The notes below the pieces were generated by a model, which saw only the letters and a list, made by a program, of their open reading frames with translations, did not search any database and was not told where the DNA came from. A stretch of DNA of 64,000 nt, taken from NCBI GenBank assembly GCA_017469335.1, contig JAFUGP010000176.1, positions 1 to 64,000 of the forward strand. Direction: 5' to 3'. Source of the stretch: Succinivibrio sp. Its GTDB lineage: Bacteria; Pseudomonadota; Gammaproteobacteria; Enterobacterales; Succinivibrionaceae. Of the stretch, positions 43,264-51,827 are shown in pieces. The translations under genes were made by a program, and so were the position numbers. Each line of letters opens with the position of its first letter. Positions within the stretch are counted from its first letter, which is position 1.

Positions 43264-44127
43264 TTAATTTCTCGCAGTACCTTGCTGGTGGATCCTGATG
43301 CTGCGGTAGTGCAGCGCCTTGCCCTGCAAAGTAACGAGCTGTCCGTAGCCCAACGGGGCTACGGCATTGTTTAAGGGATCCTTTTCGATATCCTCGGCCG
43401 TCTGATAGTTGCCGGCGATGGCCACGAAGGTGGGGGCAAACTGCCCCTGGGTGTAAATGAGGGCCTCGGGGTAACCCGGGTCGGCGTCATTGCGCGGGGA
43501 GCCGGCGTAGACCTCGCCGTTGAGATCGCCTAAGATGATGATGTGGTGCGAGGCGATGACACGGGCGCCACTGCCCACCGAGCCCAGGATCAGCACGCTG
43601 TTGCCGGGGGCACTGATGGTCTCTCCCGAGCGCACGTTGCGGCTGATGACCAGCAGTGGTTCGGGATTTTTTACCTCCACCGGCACCTTGACCTCGTAGG
43701 GGACCGGCACCTTGACCGGGACCTGCACTTCGATGGTCTTGGTAATCACCTTGGGTTTGAAGTTATCGTCGCGCAGGCGGGCATAGCGGTTGGAATTGAC
43801 CACCGGAATGCCGCGTCTGGTCAGGACCGCAGCCCGCTCCTCGGTGATGGCCCCCGACAGTCCCAGAAGGAACATGCCGTACTCGCGGCACAAAGCCTGC
43901 AGGGCGGGGTAATCGAGATCCTGCAGATAGTTGACCTCGGCCACATCGATAACCACCGGCACGTTTTCATAGATCTCGCGGTTGGGAGCGATTTTCTCCT
44001 GCAACAGAGTCCTGAGATCCTCAACTTTGCCGCTGGGCAGCATGATGGTGTTGAAGGCGTAACCGGTGCGCGACAGATCCGCCGCGCGGGGATTCCGTCC
44101 GGTGGTAATCTCTTCTGTTTCGCTCAT
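43264..44127 (-). CDS. minC: Septum site-determining protein MinC
   Basis: MinC inhibits FtsZ assembly. The 287-residue protein has an N-terminal FtsZ-inhibiting domain (about residues 20-115, with VVIDVAEVNYLQDLDYPALQ) and the C-terminal beta-helix that binds MinD (from about residue 160: SGETISAPGNSVLILGSVGSGARV, IIILGDLNGEVYAG). The linker between them, about residues 128-155, is an unusual Val/Pro/Lys alternation (VQVPVKVPVPYEVKVPVEVK). It is longer than E. coli MinC (231). It is the first gene of minCDE and is divergent from ycgL, as in E. coli. Confidence 0.93.
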   Translation of the reverse strand: MSETEEITTGRNPRAADLSRTGYAFNTIMLPSGKVEDLRTLLQEKIAPNREIYENVPVVIDVAEVNYLQDLDYPALQALCREYGMFLLGLSGAITEERAAVLTRRGIPVVNSNRYARLRDDNFKPKVITKTIEVQVPVKVPVPYEVKVPVEVKNPEPLLVISRNVRSGETISAPGNSVLILGSVGSGARVIASHHIIILGDLNGEVYAGSPRNDADPGYPEALIYTQGQFAPTFVAIAGNYQTAEDIEKDPLNNAVAPLGYGQLVTLQGKALHYRSIRIHQQGTARN

Positions 44128-44168
44128 TACGCTCTTATTTTCCGTGGTGGGGCAGCTGTATTAGTTGA

Positions 44169-44206
44169 GGCCGCCACTGCCTGAACTTACAGGCGGCCCT
44201 TTTTTA
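44169..44206 (+). terminator. Orphan terminator-like hairpin on the plus strand, upstream of minC
   Basis: GGCCGCC (44169-44175) pairs with GGCGGCC (44192-44198), and TTTTTT follows. A competing inner stem GCCTG/CAGGC is possible. No plus-strand gene precedes it, and minC runs the other way, so the transcript it would end is unknown. Confidence 0.5.
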
Positions 44207-44309
44207 CACAAACGTATTCTAGCACACAAAGGGGGACAAAAATGCCGCTTGGCGGGAGCAAGGACAGAGGCATTCTCAGCGCTGGCACGGCCCGCTCTGC
44301 AGCAGGATA

Positions 44310-44318
44310 TGCTACAAT
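44310..44318 (+). promoter_or_regulatory. Extended -10 promoter for ycgL
   Basis: TGC-TACAAT lies about 74 bases upstream of the ycgL ATG. The -35 is weak. Confidence 0.4.
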
Positions 44319-44359
44319 CTGTCTTGCGTAACCTTTTGTTTTATTGGCTTTAATTTTAA

Positions 44360-44379
44360 GAGAGTGCCGGTGCACTCTC
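44360..44379 (+). promoter_or_regulatory. Perfect leader hairpin next to the ycgL ribosome site
   Basis: GAGAGTGC-CGGT-GCACTCTC is an 8-bp stem with a tetraloop, directly before AGGAGAG, the ycgL Shine-Dalgarno. It could protect the 5' end or tune translation. Confidence 0.4.
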
Positions 44380-44391
44380 AGGAGAGCGGGC

Positions 44392-44718
44392 ATGAGAGAC
44401 ACCATTGTCTATGTCTACAAGAGCAGCAAACGCCTCAGGGGTTATCTTTATTTGAGGGAGAAGGATGACTTTTCGGTGCTGCCCGAGGCGCTGTTTACGG
44501 CCTTTGGCATGCCGCAGTTTCTGATGATGTTCGCGCTTAAAAAACATCCCGTGCTGCCCAAAATCACCCCCGAGCAGTTGCAGGCGGCTTTAGATGAGAA
44601 GGGTTTTTTACTGCGCATCGACACCGAGGAGGATGAGGAGAGTCTCATCAACGAGGAGCGCCGTTACCGCGGGCTGCCGCCCTTAACCCGCGAACAGCTC
44701 AATGATTTTTTCCACTGA
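44392..44718 (+). CDS. ycgL: YcgL-family protein
   Basis: This 108-residue protein matches the YcgL domain: VYVYKSSKRLRGYLYLREKDDFSVLPEALFTAFG parallels E. coli [33 protein letters not shown]. The molecular function of the family is unknown. Its position divergent from minC is conserved with E. coli. The ATG at 44392 has AGGAGAG 5 bases upstream, with a hairpin just before it. Confidence 0.9.
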   Translation: MRDTIVYVYKSSKRLRGYLYLREKDDFSVLPEALFTAFGMPQFLMMFALKKHPVLPKITPEQLQAALDEKGFLLRIDTEEDEESLINEERRYRGLPPLTREQLNDFFH

Positions 44719-44853
44719 CGCCGCTCAGGCTGCGGGCACGCCACTTTGTTAAGCTGATCGCTGACCGGCACCGCGCTCTTTGTTAGGATTCCCTCAGGTT
44801 GCCTGGATCATGAAATTTAAGAGGGACCCGCTTGCGGGCTTTAGGGAGGCATC

Positions 44854-45081
44854 ATGAGCAATCTGTACAGTGAAGGCACCACGGTCGCCGAGGGCTACTA
44901 TATGTTCACCTTCCCGGAGGGGCTTGAGAAGAGCTGCTGGTTTGTGTGGTGCAAGTCCCTTGACCGCGAGAGCTACAAGTTGGTGGGCTTTGTGCCTGCC
45001 GCTGAAGAGGAGCGCACCAATCCGCCGCCGGCGCTGCAGCTTCTGGAAAAAGCGCGTCAGCTTAAAGTGGCCGGCTCTTAG
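44854..45081 (+). CDS. Small protein of unknown function (75 residues)
   Basis: I do not recognise this protein. It has no signal peptide or membrane segment; the centre is aromatic-rich (EGYYMFTFPEGLEKSCWFVWC), with two cysteines. A good GGGAGG lies 8 bases upstream of the ATG, which is the main evidence that it is expressed. It stands alone between ycgL and the convergent hydrolase gene. Confidence 0.55.
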   Translation: MSNLYSEGTTVAEGYYMFTFPEGLEKSCWFVWCKSLDRESYKLVGFVPAAEEERTNPPPALQLLEKARQLKVAGS

Positions 45082-45124
45082 CGCAGCGCTCCCCATCCAA
45101 TCTTCTTTGCCCTGCATTACGTCC

Positions 45125-45760
45125 TCAGCTCCAGCTGAGGGTGTAGGGGTTGTTGCTTTTCTCAAAACCGATGGTGGTGTCGGGGCCGTGTCCGCACAGA
45201 GCCCGGCACTGCGCGGGCAGGGCATAAAGTCTTGCGGTCAGCGAGTGCAGCAGTTGTTCGGTATTCCCGCCGGGAAAGTCGGTGCGGCCCACCGAGCCGT
45301 AAAACAAGGTGTCACCGCAGAGCACGAAATTCTCGCTCTGACAGTAATAACTCACTCCCCCGGGTGTATGCCCCGGGGTGCTGATGACCTGCAACCTGAG
45401 TCCGGCGTATTCGATGAGCTCGCCGTCACTGACATATTGGGGATGCAACGCCTCGGTAACCGGCAGCGAGAGCATGGCGGCCTGAGCCTGCAGGTTCTGC
45501 AGTAAAAAATCATCCCCCGCTCCCGGACCTATGATTTTGATCTGCGCAAGCCTTGAGAGTTCAGCTGCCGCGGCGCAATGATCCAGATGAGCGTGAGTGA
45601 GCAGTATCGCCACCGGTACCAAAGAGAGTTCCCGGCAGGTGGCAAGAATGCGTTCGGCCTCATCGCCCGGATCGCAGATGAGCGCATGGTGGCCGTCGCC
45701 GCTTAGGATACGGCAGTTTTGCTGGTAGGGGGAGACTACGACAACTTCGTTTATCAGCAT
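45125..45760 (-). CDS. Metallo-beta-lactamase-fold hydrolase (YcbL/glyoxalase II-like)
   Basis: This 211-residue protein has the metal-binding motif THAHLDH around residue 56, the later His in STPGHTPGGVSYY, the Asp in CGDTLFYGSVGRTD and the final His in CGHGPDT. The sequence follows E. coli YcbL, a type II glyoxalase-like enzyme that hydrolyses S-lactoylglutathione-type thioesters. I chose the ATG at 45760, with GGAG 7 bases upstream, over an ATG four codons earlier. It lies 17 bases downstream of rlmI and is likely in one operon with it. Confidence 0.9.
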   Translation of the reverse strand: MLINEVVVVSPYQQNCRILSGDGHHALICDPGDEAERILATCRELSLVPVAILLTHAHLDHCAAAAELSRLAQIKIIGPGAGDDFLLQNLQAQAAMLSLPVTEALHPQYVSDGELIEYAGLRLQVISTPGHTPGGVSYYCQSENFVLCGDTLFYGSVGRTDFPGGNTEQLLHSLTARLYALPAQCRALCGHGPDTTIGFEKSNNPYTLSWS

Positions 45761-45777
45761 TGGCAACTCCATTTACT

Positions 45778-47010
45778 TCATTGTGCGACCAATAGACGGT
45801 CTGTTTTGGCCTTAAAGCGGCCGCAGTGTCTGACCGCCAGCCCCTTCAGATAGAGGCTCTCGGGGCAGCTGAGGGCTACGGGGTGATCTCCGGCCTGCGA
45901 GAGGTGAGCGGTAATTTGAGCGCAGACGCCGGCATCGACAGCCGCATCGGCCACTATTTTCTGAAACAGCGCTCGTTCCAGGGCTCCTGAGCAGGAAAAA
46001 GTCAGCAGCATCCCGCCCTCGGCGAGCAGCTCAAAACCTAAGCGGTTGATGTCCTGATAACCGCGGCAGGCCCGCTTTAAATGAGCCGCGCCGTCGGCAA
46101 ACTTGGGCGGATCCAGAATGATCAGATCGTAACGCGCCCCCTTTTGCTGCTCCTGCCTTAAAAAATCAAAGACATCCGCCTTGATGAATTGGCAGCGTCC
46201 CGGATCCAGGTGATTCTCCAGTACCGCACTTTTGGCCTGCTCCAGAGCCGCTCTGGAAAGGTCGACGTTGGTAAGGGACAGTGCCCCGCCTTTCAGGCAC
46301 CACAGTCCGAAGCCTCCGGTGTAGCTAAAACAGTTGAGGACGCGGGCCTGCGCGGCAAAATCCGCGGCGAACCGGCGGTTGTCGCGCTGATCCAGATAGG
46401 CGCCGGTTTTGTGCCCGGTTTTGAGATTGCAGGGCAGGAGAATGGTGTTCTCCTCCTTCAGGTAAAGACAGTCGGGCGGCTCCTGGCCCCACAGCACGCC
46501 GCAACGCTCCTCAAGTCCTTCTTTGCGGCGGGCCTTGAGATCGGAACGCTCGTAGATGGAGACCTCAGGACAGAGCCGGCGCAGCACGCTCACAATCAGC
46601 TGACGCCATAAGTCCATGCCGTAGCTGGAGATGGCCATCACCAGAAAATCGCCATAACGGTCCAGGGTAAGTCCCGGCAGCAGATCGGCCTCGGCATCCA
46701 CCACTCTTACGGCTTCATTGCCGCGCCGCTGCAGTGCCCGACGCCTTTCAAACGCCTCACTTAAGCGGGCAAAAAGCCAGTCCTCATCGGGCAGCTGATT
46801 CTCTTCAAACGAAAGCGCGCGCACCGTGATCTGCGAGTGGGCACTGTAGTGTCCGTAGGCTAAAAAGTCTCCGCAGGAGCTTATCAGACGCACCACCGCT
46901 CCGTTGGGCAGTGACTTAGGGAGAGAGGCGATGGCCCGGGAAAACACCCAGGGGTGATGACGCAACAGGGATTTTTCGCGTCCCTCGTGTAAAATAAGCT
47001 CTGGCAGCAT
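45778..47010 (-). CDS. rlmI: 23S rRNA m5C1962 methyltransferase RlmI
   Basis: RlmI methylates C1962 of 23S rRNA with SAM. The 410-residue protein has an N-terminal PUA-like domain (LLRHHPWVFSRAI, about residues 14-26), the central EEF-like domain and a C-terminal Rossmann methyltransferase with VLNCFSYTGGFGLW (about 220-233) and DLIILDPPKFADG (about 290-302). The ATG at 47010 has AAGGATG about 7 bases upstream and aligns with family starts; the open frame continues upstream without similarity. It is divergent from macA. Confidence 0.92.
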   Translation of the reverse strand: MLPELILHEGREKSLLRHHPWVFSRAIASLPKSLPNGAVVRLISSCGDFLAYGHYSAHSQITVRALSFEENQLPDEDWLFARLSEAFERRRALQRRGNEAVRVVDAEADLLPGLTLDRYGDFLVMAISSYGMDLWRQLIVSVLRRLCPEVSIYERSDLKARRKEGLEERCGVLWGQEPPDCLYLKEENTILLPCNLKTGHKTGAYLDQRDNRRFAADFAAQARVLNCFSYTGGFGLWCLKGGALSLTNVDLSRAALEQAKSAVLENHLDPGRCQFIKADVFDFLRQEQQKGARYDLIILDPPKFADGAAHLKRACRGYQDINRLGFELLAEGGMLLTFSCSGALERALFQKIVADAAVDAGVCAQITAHLSQAGDHPVALSCPESLYLKGLAVRHCGRFKAKTDRLLVAQ

Positions 47011-47237
47011 CTGGCATCCTTGTGTAAAGCTCTCCAACCTAACAAGAAGGTCGCAAGAACTCAGGAGGGGAGAGGCAATTCTAGCATTATTGTCTTCCCC
47101 TGACAGCATACAGTGCCGCCAATGCGCAGCCAAGGGCCCCCTGCGGCACTGCGCTAAATGAAGCTTTTGGGTCTTTGCTTCCCCTGTCTGGTTGATGCTT
47201 TGCCGTCCTGGCTAAGTTTCATCTAAGGATGAGGGGC

Positions 47238-47243
47238 TAAAAT
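47238..47243 (+). promoter_or_regulatory. Candidate -10 for macAB
   Basis: TAAAAT lies 49 bases upstream of the macA ATG in the 281-base divergent region. The -35 is weak, and no clear regulator site was seen. Confidence 0.3.
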
Positions 47244-47291
47244 GATAAAGGCGGCCGCGGGGCTGTCCGGAAAAATTCAGAGGAGGGAGGA

Positions 47292-48500
47292 ATGGCGCAG
47301 GGAAATTTCAAGACTGCCAAAGCGGTGAAACTGGGGTTGCTCATCTTGGTGCTGCTGGCCGGCGGGGTTGTGCTCTACCGCAGTTGCAATGCCGACAAAG
47401 CACCCTCCTATATGACCGTGCAGCCTCAGGTGCGCGACATCGTAAAACAGGTGTTTGCCACCGGTACCGTCGAGGGCAGTACCGAGGTGGATGTGGGCGC
47501 GCAGGTGTCAGGTCAGATCCTCACTTTGCACGTCAAGACCGGCGATGAGGTCAAAAAGGGCGATCTGCTCTGTGAAATCGACCCCAAGATCCAGGAGAAC
47601 ACCCTGCGGGCGGCAGAAGCAGAGGTGCTGATGATCAGTGCCAAGATCAGGGCCAAGGAAGCCGAGATTAAAAAACTGAGCGCCGATTACAAGCGCAAGG
47701 CGGGGCTTAAGAAAATCGATGCCACCTCCAAACAGGAACTGGAAGCCTCGGAGGCCGCCTACGAGATAGCCAAGGCCGAGCTTGATCAGCTAAACGCCCA
47801 GTACACGCAGGATCTGGTATCCGTGGATGATGCCAAGACCAATTTAGGTTATACCAAAATCACCGCTCCCATGGACGGCACGGTCTACGGGGTGGTGGTC
47901 TCGGAGGGTCAGACCGTCAACGCCAACCAGACCACCCCCACCATTTTGCGCATGGCGGTCATGGATACGGTAGTGGTCAAAACCGAGATTTCCGAGGCTG
48001 ATGTGGTGAACGTCGCCCCGGGCATGGAGTGCACTTTTACGGTGCTGGGCCTGCCTTATCGCGAATTCAAGGCTGTGCTCGGCCGGGTGGCGCCGGCTCC
48101 GTCAAGCTATGAGAGCTCCTCTAGTACCTCCAGTTCCTCGTCATCCTCTTCCTCCACCGCGATCTACTACAACGCCGATCTGCTGGTGGAAAATGAGGAC
48201 AGGGTGCTGCGCAAGGATATGACCGCCGATGTGACCATCAACATCGACAGCCGCTCGCAGGTGCTGGCGCTGCCTTTGACCGCGCTGCGCAGCGAGGGAT
48301 CCGACACGGCCACCATCTATGTGCTCGATGATCAAAAACAGGTACGGGAACGTCGGGTGGGCATCGGCATACGCGATGATCGCTTTGTGGAGATCACCTC
48401 GGGCCTGGAGAGTGGGGAGAGCGTGGTCATCGGCGATGACGTGCAGACTGCCGAGCAGGCGGCCATGCAGAACGATCGTCGTCCGCGGGGGCCGTTCTGA
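47292..48500 (+). CDS. macA: Efflux periplasmic adaptor MacA
   Basis: MacA links the inner-membrane ATPase MacB to an outer-membrane channel. The 402-residue protein has one N-terminal membrane anchor (about residues 14-31), the lipoyl half-motifs (VDVGAQVSGQILTLHVKTGDEVKKGDLLCEID and TKITAPMDGTVYGVVVSEGQTV), a coiled-coil hairpin between them and C-terminal beta-barrel and proximal domains. A serine-rich insert (about residues 275-290, nearly all Ser) lies in the barrel before TAIYYNADL. GGAGGGAGG precedes the ATG. The stop overlaps the macB start by one base. Confidence 0.93.
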   Translation: MAQGNFKTAKAVKLGLLILVLLAGGVVLYRSCNADKAPSYMTVQPQVRDIVKQVFATGTVEGSTEVDVGAQVSGQILTLHVKTGDEVKKGDLLCEIDPKIQENTLRAAEAEVLMISAKIRAKEAEIKKLSADYKRKAGLKKIDATSKQELEASEAAYEIAKAELDQLNAQYTQDLVSVDDAKTNLGYTKITAPMDGTVYGVVVSEGQTVNANQTTPTILRMAVMDTVVVKTEISEADVVNVAPGMECTFTVLGLPYREFKAVLGRVAPAPSSYESSSSTSSSSSSSSSTAIYYNADLLVENEDRVLRKDMTADVTINIDSRSQVLALPLTALRSEGSDTATIYVLDDQKQVRERRVGIGIRDDRFVEITSGLESGESVVIGDDVQTAEQAAMQNDRRPRGPF

Positions 48501-50464
48501 TGAGTGAAAAACTGCTAGAACTTATGGACATACGCCGCTCCTACCCCTCAGGCCCCAGCGAGGTGGAGGTGCTGCACGGTATTACCCTGAACATCAACCG
48601 CGGTGAGCTGGTGGCCATCATCGGCCCCTCGGGCTCGGGCAAGTCCACCCTCATGAATATCATAGGCTGCCTGGACAAGCCCAGCTCCGGCAGTTACCTG
48701 GTCTCAGGGCGTGACACCTCGGGGATGGATGCCGATGAGCTGGCGGCGCTCAGACGGGATTTTTTTGGCTTTATCTTTCAGCGCTATCATCTGCTGGGGC
48801 ATCTTGATGCCTCCGAGAACGTGCAGGTACCCTCCATTTATTCGGGGTTTAAAAAGGACAAGCGTCAGGAGCGGGCGCAGATGTTATTAGGCAAGCTGGG
48901 TCTCTCCGAGCGTGCCACCTATCAGCCCTCGCAGCTCTCAGGCGGACAGCAGCAGCGCGTGTCCATTGCCCGGGCACTCATGAACGGCGGGCAGATCATC
49001 TTAGCCGATGAGCCTACCGGTGCCCTGGATACCAAGAGCGGCAACGAGGTGATGAAAATCCTCACCGAACTCAACGCTCAGGGACATACCGTCATCATTG
49101 TCACCCACGATCCGCGCATCGCCGCTCATGCCCATCGGGTCATCACCATTCAGGACGGGATCATCAAGTCTGACGAGATCAATATGGAGGTTCCCGACCA
49201 TGAGCCGGCGGTCTCTGACGAGACGGATCTCAGGCTCAAACCGGGCTGGGCCAACTCGGTGGGGGCGTATCTGGACCGTTTTAAGGAGGCCTATATCATG
49301 GCGATCCGCGCCATGATTTCCAATCGCATGCGTACGCTGCTGACCATGCTGGGCATCATCATCGGCATCATGGCGGTGGTCTCGGTGGTGGCGCTGGCGC
49401 GCGGGGCGAGCAATAAGGTCATCGAAAACATCTCCTCAATGGGTACCAATACCATCACGGTGATGCCGGGCGAGCGCATGGGTGACGTGCGTTCGGGTAA
49501 GGTTCGCACGCTGCGCATCAGCGATCTCAAGGCCCTGCAGGGACAGCCTTTTGTGGACTCGGCATCGCCGACCATTCAGTCCTCGGCTCTGTTGCGTTAC
49601 TCCAATCAGGAGAACAACGCCACCATCTACGGCGTTAACAACGAGTATTTCCGCGTCTACGGTATGGAAGTGGCTCAGGGCAGACTGTTCTCGGCCGACG
49701 AGTCGGATATCAGCCCGCAGCTGTGTGTCATCGACAACACTACCAAAAAGACTTTCTTCCCCAACGAGGATCCACTGGGCAAGCATATTCTCATCAATGA
49801 CATGCCGGTGCAGATAGTAGGGGTGCTCACCGACAAGGAGGTGGCATTCATGCCCTCGGATGCGCTGTATGTCTATATTCCGTACAGCACCATGATGTCA
49901 CGCATGATGAAGCAGTCCTATCTCTCCTCCATCATCGTGAGGATTGCCTCGGGCTTCTCCACTGCGGTAGCCGAACGCAGCCTGGTCAGTCTGCTCAAGT
50001 CCCGGCACGGCAGGCAGGATTTCTTCATCCGCTCCTCGGACACCATCATGAAATCCATCAGCCAGACCACCTCAACCTTTACGCTGCTTATCTCGGCCAT
50101 CGCCGTGATCTCGCTCATCGTGGGCGGTATCGGGGTGATGAACATCATGCTGGTCTCGGTGACCGAGCGTACCCGCGAGATCGGCATACGCATGGCGGTG
50201 GGAGCGCGGCAGAGCGACATAATGACGCAGTTTTTGATAGAGTCGGTGACCGTGTGCATCATAGGCGGTCTGGCCGGGGTGCTGTTCTCCATCCTCATGG
50301 GCTGGATCCTCTCCTACGTGGCGCCCTCGGTACCGCTGTCTTTTTCGGCCGCCTCCATTGCCGTGGCGGTACTGACCTCCTCGGTTATCGGTGTGCTGTT
50401 CGGTTTCATGCCGGCGCGCAATGCCGCCCGTTTAAACCCCATCGAGGCGCTGGCCCGCGAGTAG
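48500..50464 (+). CDS. macB: Macrolide export ATP-binding/permease protein MacB
   Basis: MacB is a mechanotransmission-type ABC exporter that drives a tripartite pump for macrolides, enterotoxin or heme-like compounds. The 654-residue protein has an N-terminal ATPase (Walker A GPSGSGKST near residue 42, signature LSGGQQQRVSIARAL near 145, Walker B IILADEPTGALD near 168). One membrane helix follows (LLTMLGIIIGIMAVVSVVALA near 275), then a large periplasmic domain and three C-terminal FtsX-type helices. The start overlaps the macA stop. The likely outer-membrane partner is encoded 2.3 kb downstream. Confidence 0.95.
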   Translation: MSEKLLELMDIRRSYPSGPSEVEVLHGITLNINRGELVAIIGPSGSGKSTLMNIIGCLDKPSSGSYLVSGRDTSGMDADELAALRRDFFGFIFQRYHLLGHLDASENVQVPSIYSGFKKDKRQERAQMLLGKLGLSERATYQPSQLSGGQQQRVSIARALMNGGQIILADEPTGALDTKSGNEVMKILTELNAQGHTVIIVTHDPRIAAHAHRVITIQDGIIKSDEINMEVPDHEPAVSDETDLRLKPGWANSVGAYLDRFKEAYIMAIRAMISNRMRTLLTMLGIIIGIMAVVSVVALARGASNKVIENISSMGTNTITVMPGERMGDVRSGKVRTLRISDLKALQGQPFVDSASPTIQSSALLRYSNQENNATIYGVNNEYFRVYGMEVAQGRLFSADESDISPQLCVIDNTTKKTFFPNEDPLGKHILINDMPVQIVGVLTDKEVAFMPSDALYVYIPYSTMMSRMMKQSYLSSIIVRIASGFSTAVAERSLVSLLKSRHGRQDFFIRSSDTIMKSISQTTSTFTLLISAIAVISLIVGGIGVMNIMLVSVTERTREIGIRMAVGARQSDIMTQFLIESVTVCIIGGLAGVLFSILMGWILSYVAPSVPLSFSAASIAVAVLTSSVIGVLFGFMPARNAARLNPIEALARE

Positions 50465-50509
50465 GATGAAGACGCTGAACTACAGAATGCAGGAACTTTC
50501 GGATTGAAT

Positions 50510-51784
50510 ATGCAGCAAGGCAGCAAGGACGCACTGGCAAAACTGATGCAGCATGACGCACTGGTGCGGCGTTTTATCGGGCTGACCGCCTACGACACCA
50601 TGGCCAGACGCGGCAGTAAATTCACCCCCTCCAGTGCAGGGCAGTTAAGATTGGGGGCGCACTTAAGCGCCGAGCTCTGCGAGCTGGGCTTGCACAGCAA
50701 ACAGGATGAACACGGCGTGGTGATAACCAAAGTACCGGCCACGGAAGGCTGCCAGAGTGCACCCGGGCTGTGCCTGCTCGCCCATCTTGATACGGCCCCC
50801 GACGCCAGCGGCTGTGATATCAGACCTGCGCTGGTGGAGAAGTACCTGGGGCAGGGCGTTGAGCTTGAAAACGCTCTTACGCTGGATGAGCACCTAAGCC
50901 CCGAGCTGGCTTCACATGTGGGAGATGACCTCATAGTCACCGACGGCCGTACCCTGTTGGGGGCCGATGACAAGGCCGGCGTGGCGGTGCTCATGGAACT
51001 GCTTAAGAGCTGCGCCGCAGATCCCGGTTTTACTCACGGCCCGCTCACCGTGGTTTTTACCTGCGACGAGGAGCTGGGACTGTCCTGTCAGCATCTTGAG
51101 GTGGAGAGCTTAGGCTGCACTTACGCGGTGACGCTGGACGGCGGGGATCTGGGCAGTCTGGATGTGGCCACGTTCAATGCCGCGGGGGCTGTGATAAAGG
51201 TGCAGGGGCGCGCCGTGCACACGGCCGTGGCCAAGGGGCGCATGGTCAACGCGGTGGGGCTGTGTCAGCGCTTTCTTGCTGAGTTGCCCGCACAGGAAAA
51301 CCCCGAGTGCAGCGCAGGCCACGAGGGCTTCTACCATGTCCACAACCTCGAAGCCGCTGTCGATCAGGCCAAAATTTTCATGATTTTAAGGGACTTTGAG
51401 CGGGAGGGACTGTTGGTGCGCCAGGGCAGGGTGCAGGGGATCTGCGCCATGCTCAACGAGCAGCTGGGCTATGCGGCCTTTGAGGCGAGTATTGTCCCGC
51501 AATACTCCAATATGGCTGACGTGCTTAAGGCCAAGCCGCGCATCGTGGAACTGTGCCGTCAGGCCTATGGCGACTGCGGGGTGGAGGTTGCGGAGAACTG
51601 GGTGCGCGGCGGTACCGACGGAGCCATCCTGAGCGCGCGGGGCCTGCCCTGTCCCAATGTCTTTACCGGTGCGCTCAACTGTCACGGCCCCTGGGAGTGT
51701 CTGTCGGTGCAGACCCTGCATAAGTGTGAGGAGGTCTGCCGCCGTCTGGTGACTCTCGCTGCAGCTGAGGTGAACCATCACTGA
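50510..51784 (+). CDS. pepT: Peptidase T (tripeptide aminopeptidase)
   Basis: PepT is a cytoplasmic zinc enzyme of the M20 family that removes the N-terminal residue of tripeptides. The 424-residue protein has the metal-ligand motifs LLAHLDTAPD (about residue 87), TLLGADDKAG (about 148), FTCDEELGL (about 184), VTLDGGDLG (about 206) and LFTG-type NVFTGALNCHGP near the C-terminus. The ATG at 50510 is preferred; a TTG two codons earlier (50504) sits at a better distance from AGGA and is also possible. It lies between macB and rfbD on the same strand. Confidence 0.93.
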   Translation: MQQGSKDALAKLMQHDALVRRFIGLTAYDTMARRGSKFTPSSAGQLRLGAHLSAELCELGLHSKQDEHGVVITKVPATEGCQSAPGLCLLAHLDTAPDASGCDIRPALVEKYLGQGVELENALTLDEHLSPELASHVGDDLIVTDGRTLLGADDKAGVAVLMELLKSCAADPGFTHGPLTVVFTCDEELGLSCQHLEVESLGCTYAVTLDGGDLGSLDVATFNAAGAVIKVQGRAVHTAVAKGRMVNAVGLCQRFLAELPAQENPECSAGHEGFYHVHNLEAAVDQAKIFMILRDFEREGLLVRQGRVQGICAMLNEQLGYAAFEASIVPQYSNMADVLKAKPRIVELCRQAYGDCGVEVAENWVRGGTDGAILSARGLPCPNVFTGALNCHGPWECLSVQTLHKCEEVCRRLVTLAAAEVNHH

Positions 51785-51827
51785 GCGCTGAGGCTCAGGA
51801 TGAGCGCGTGATGCGAGGAGTGACACG

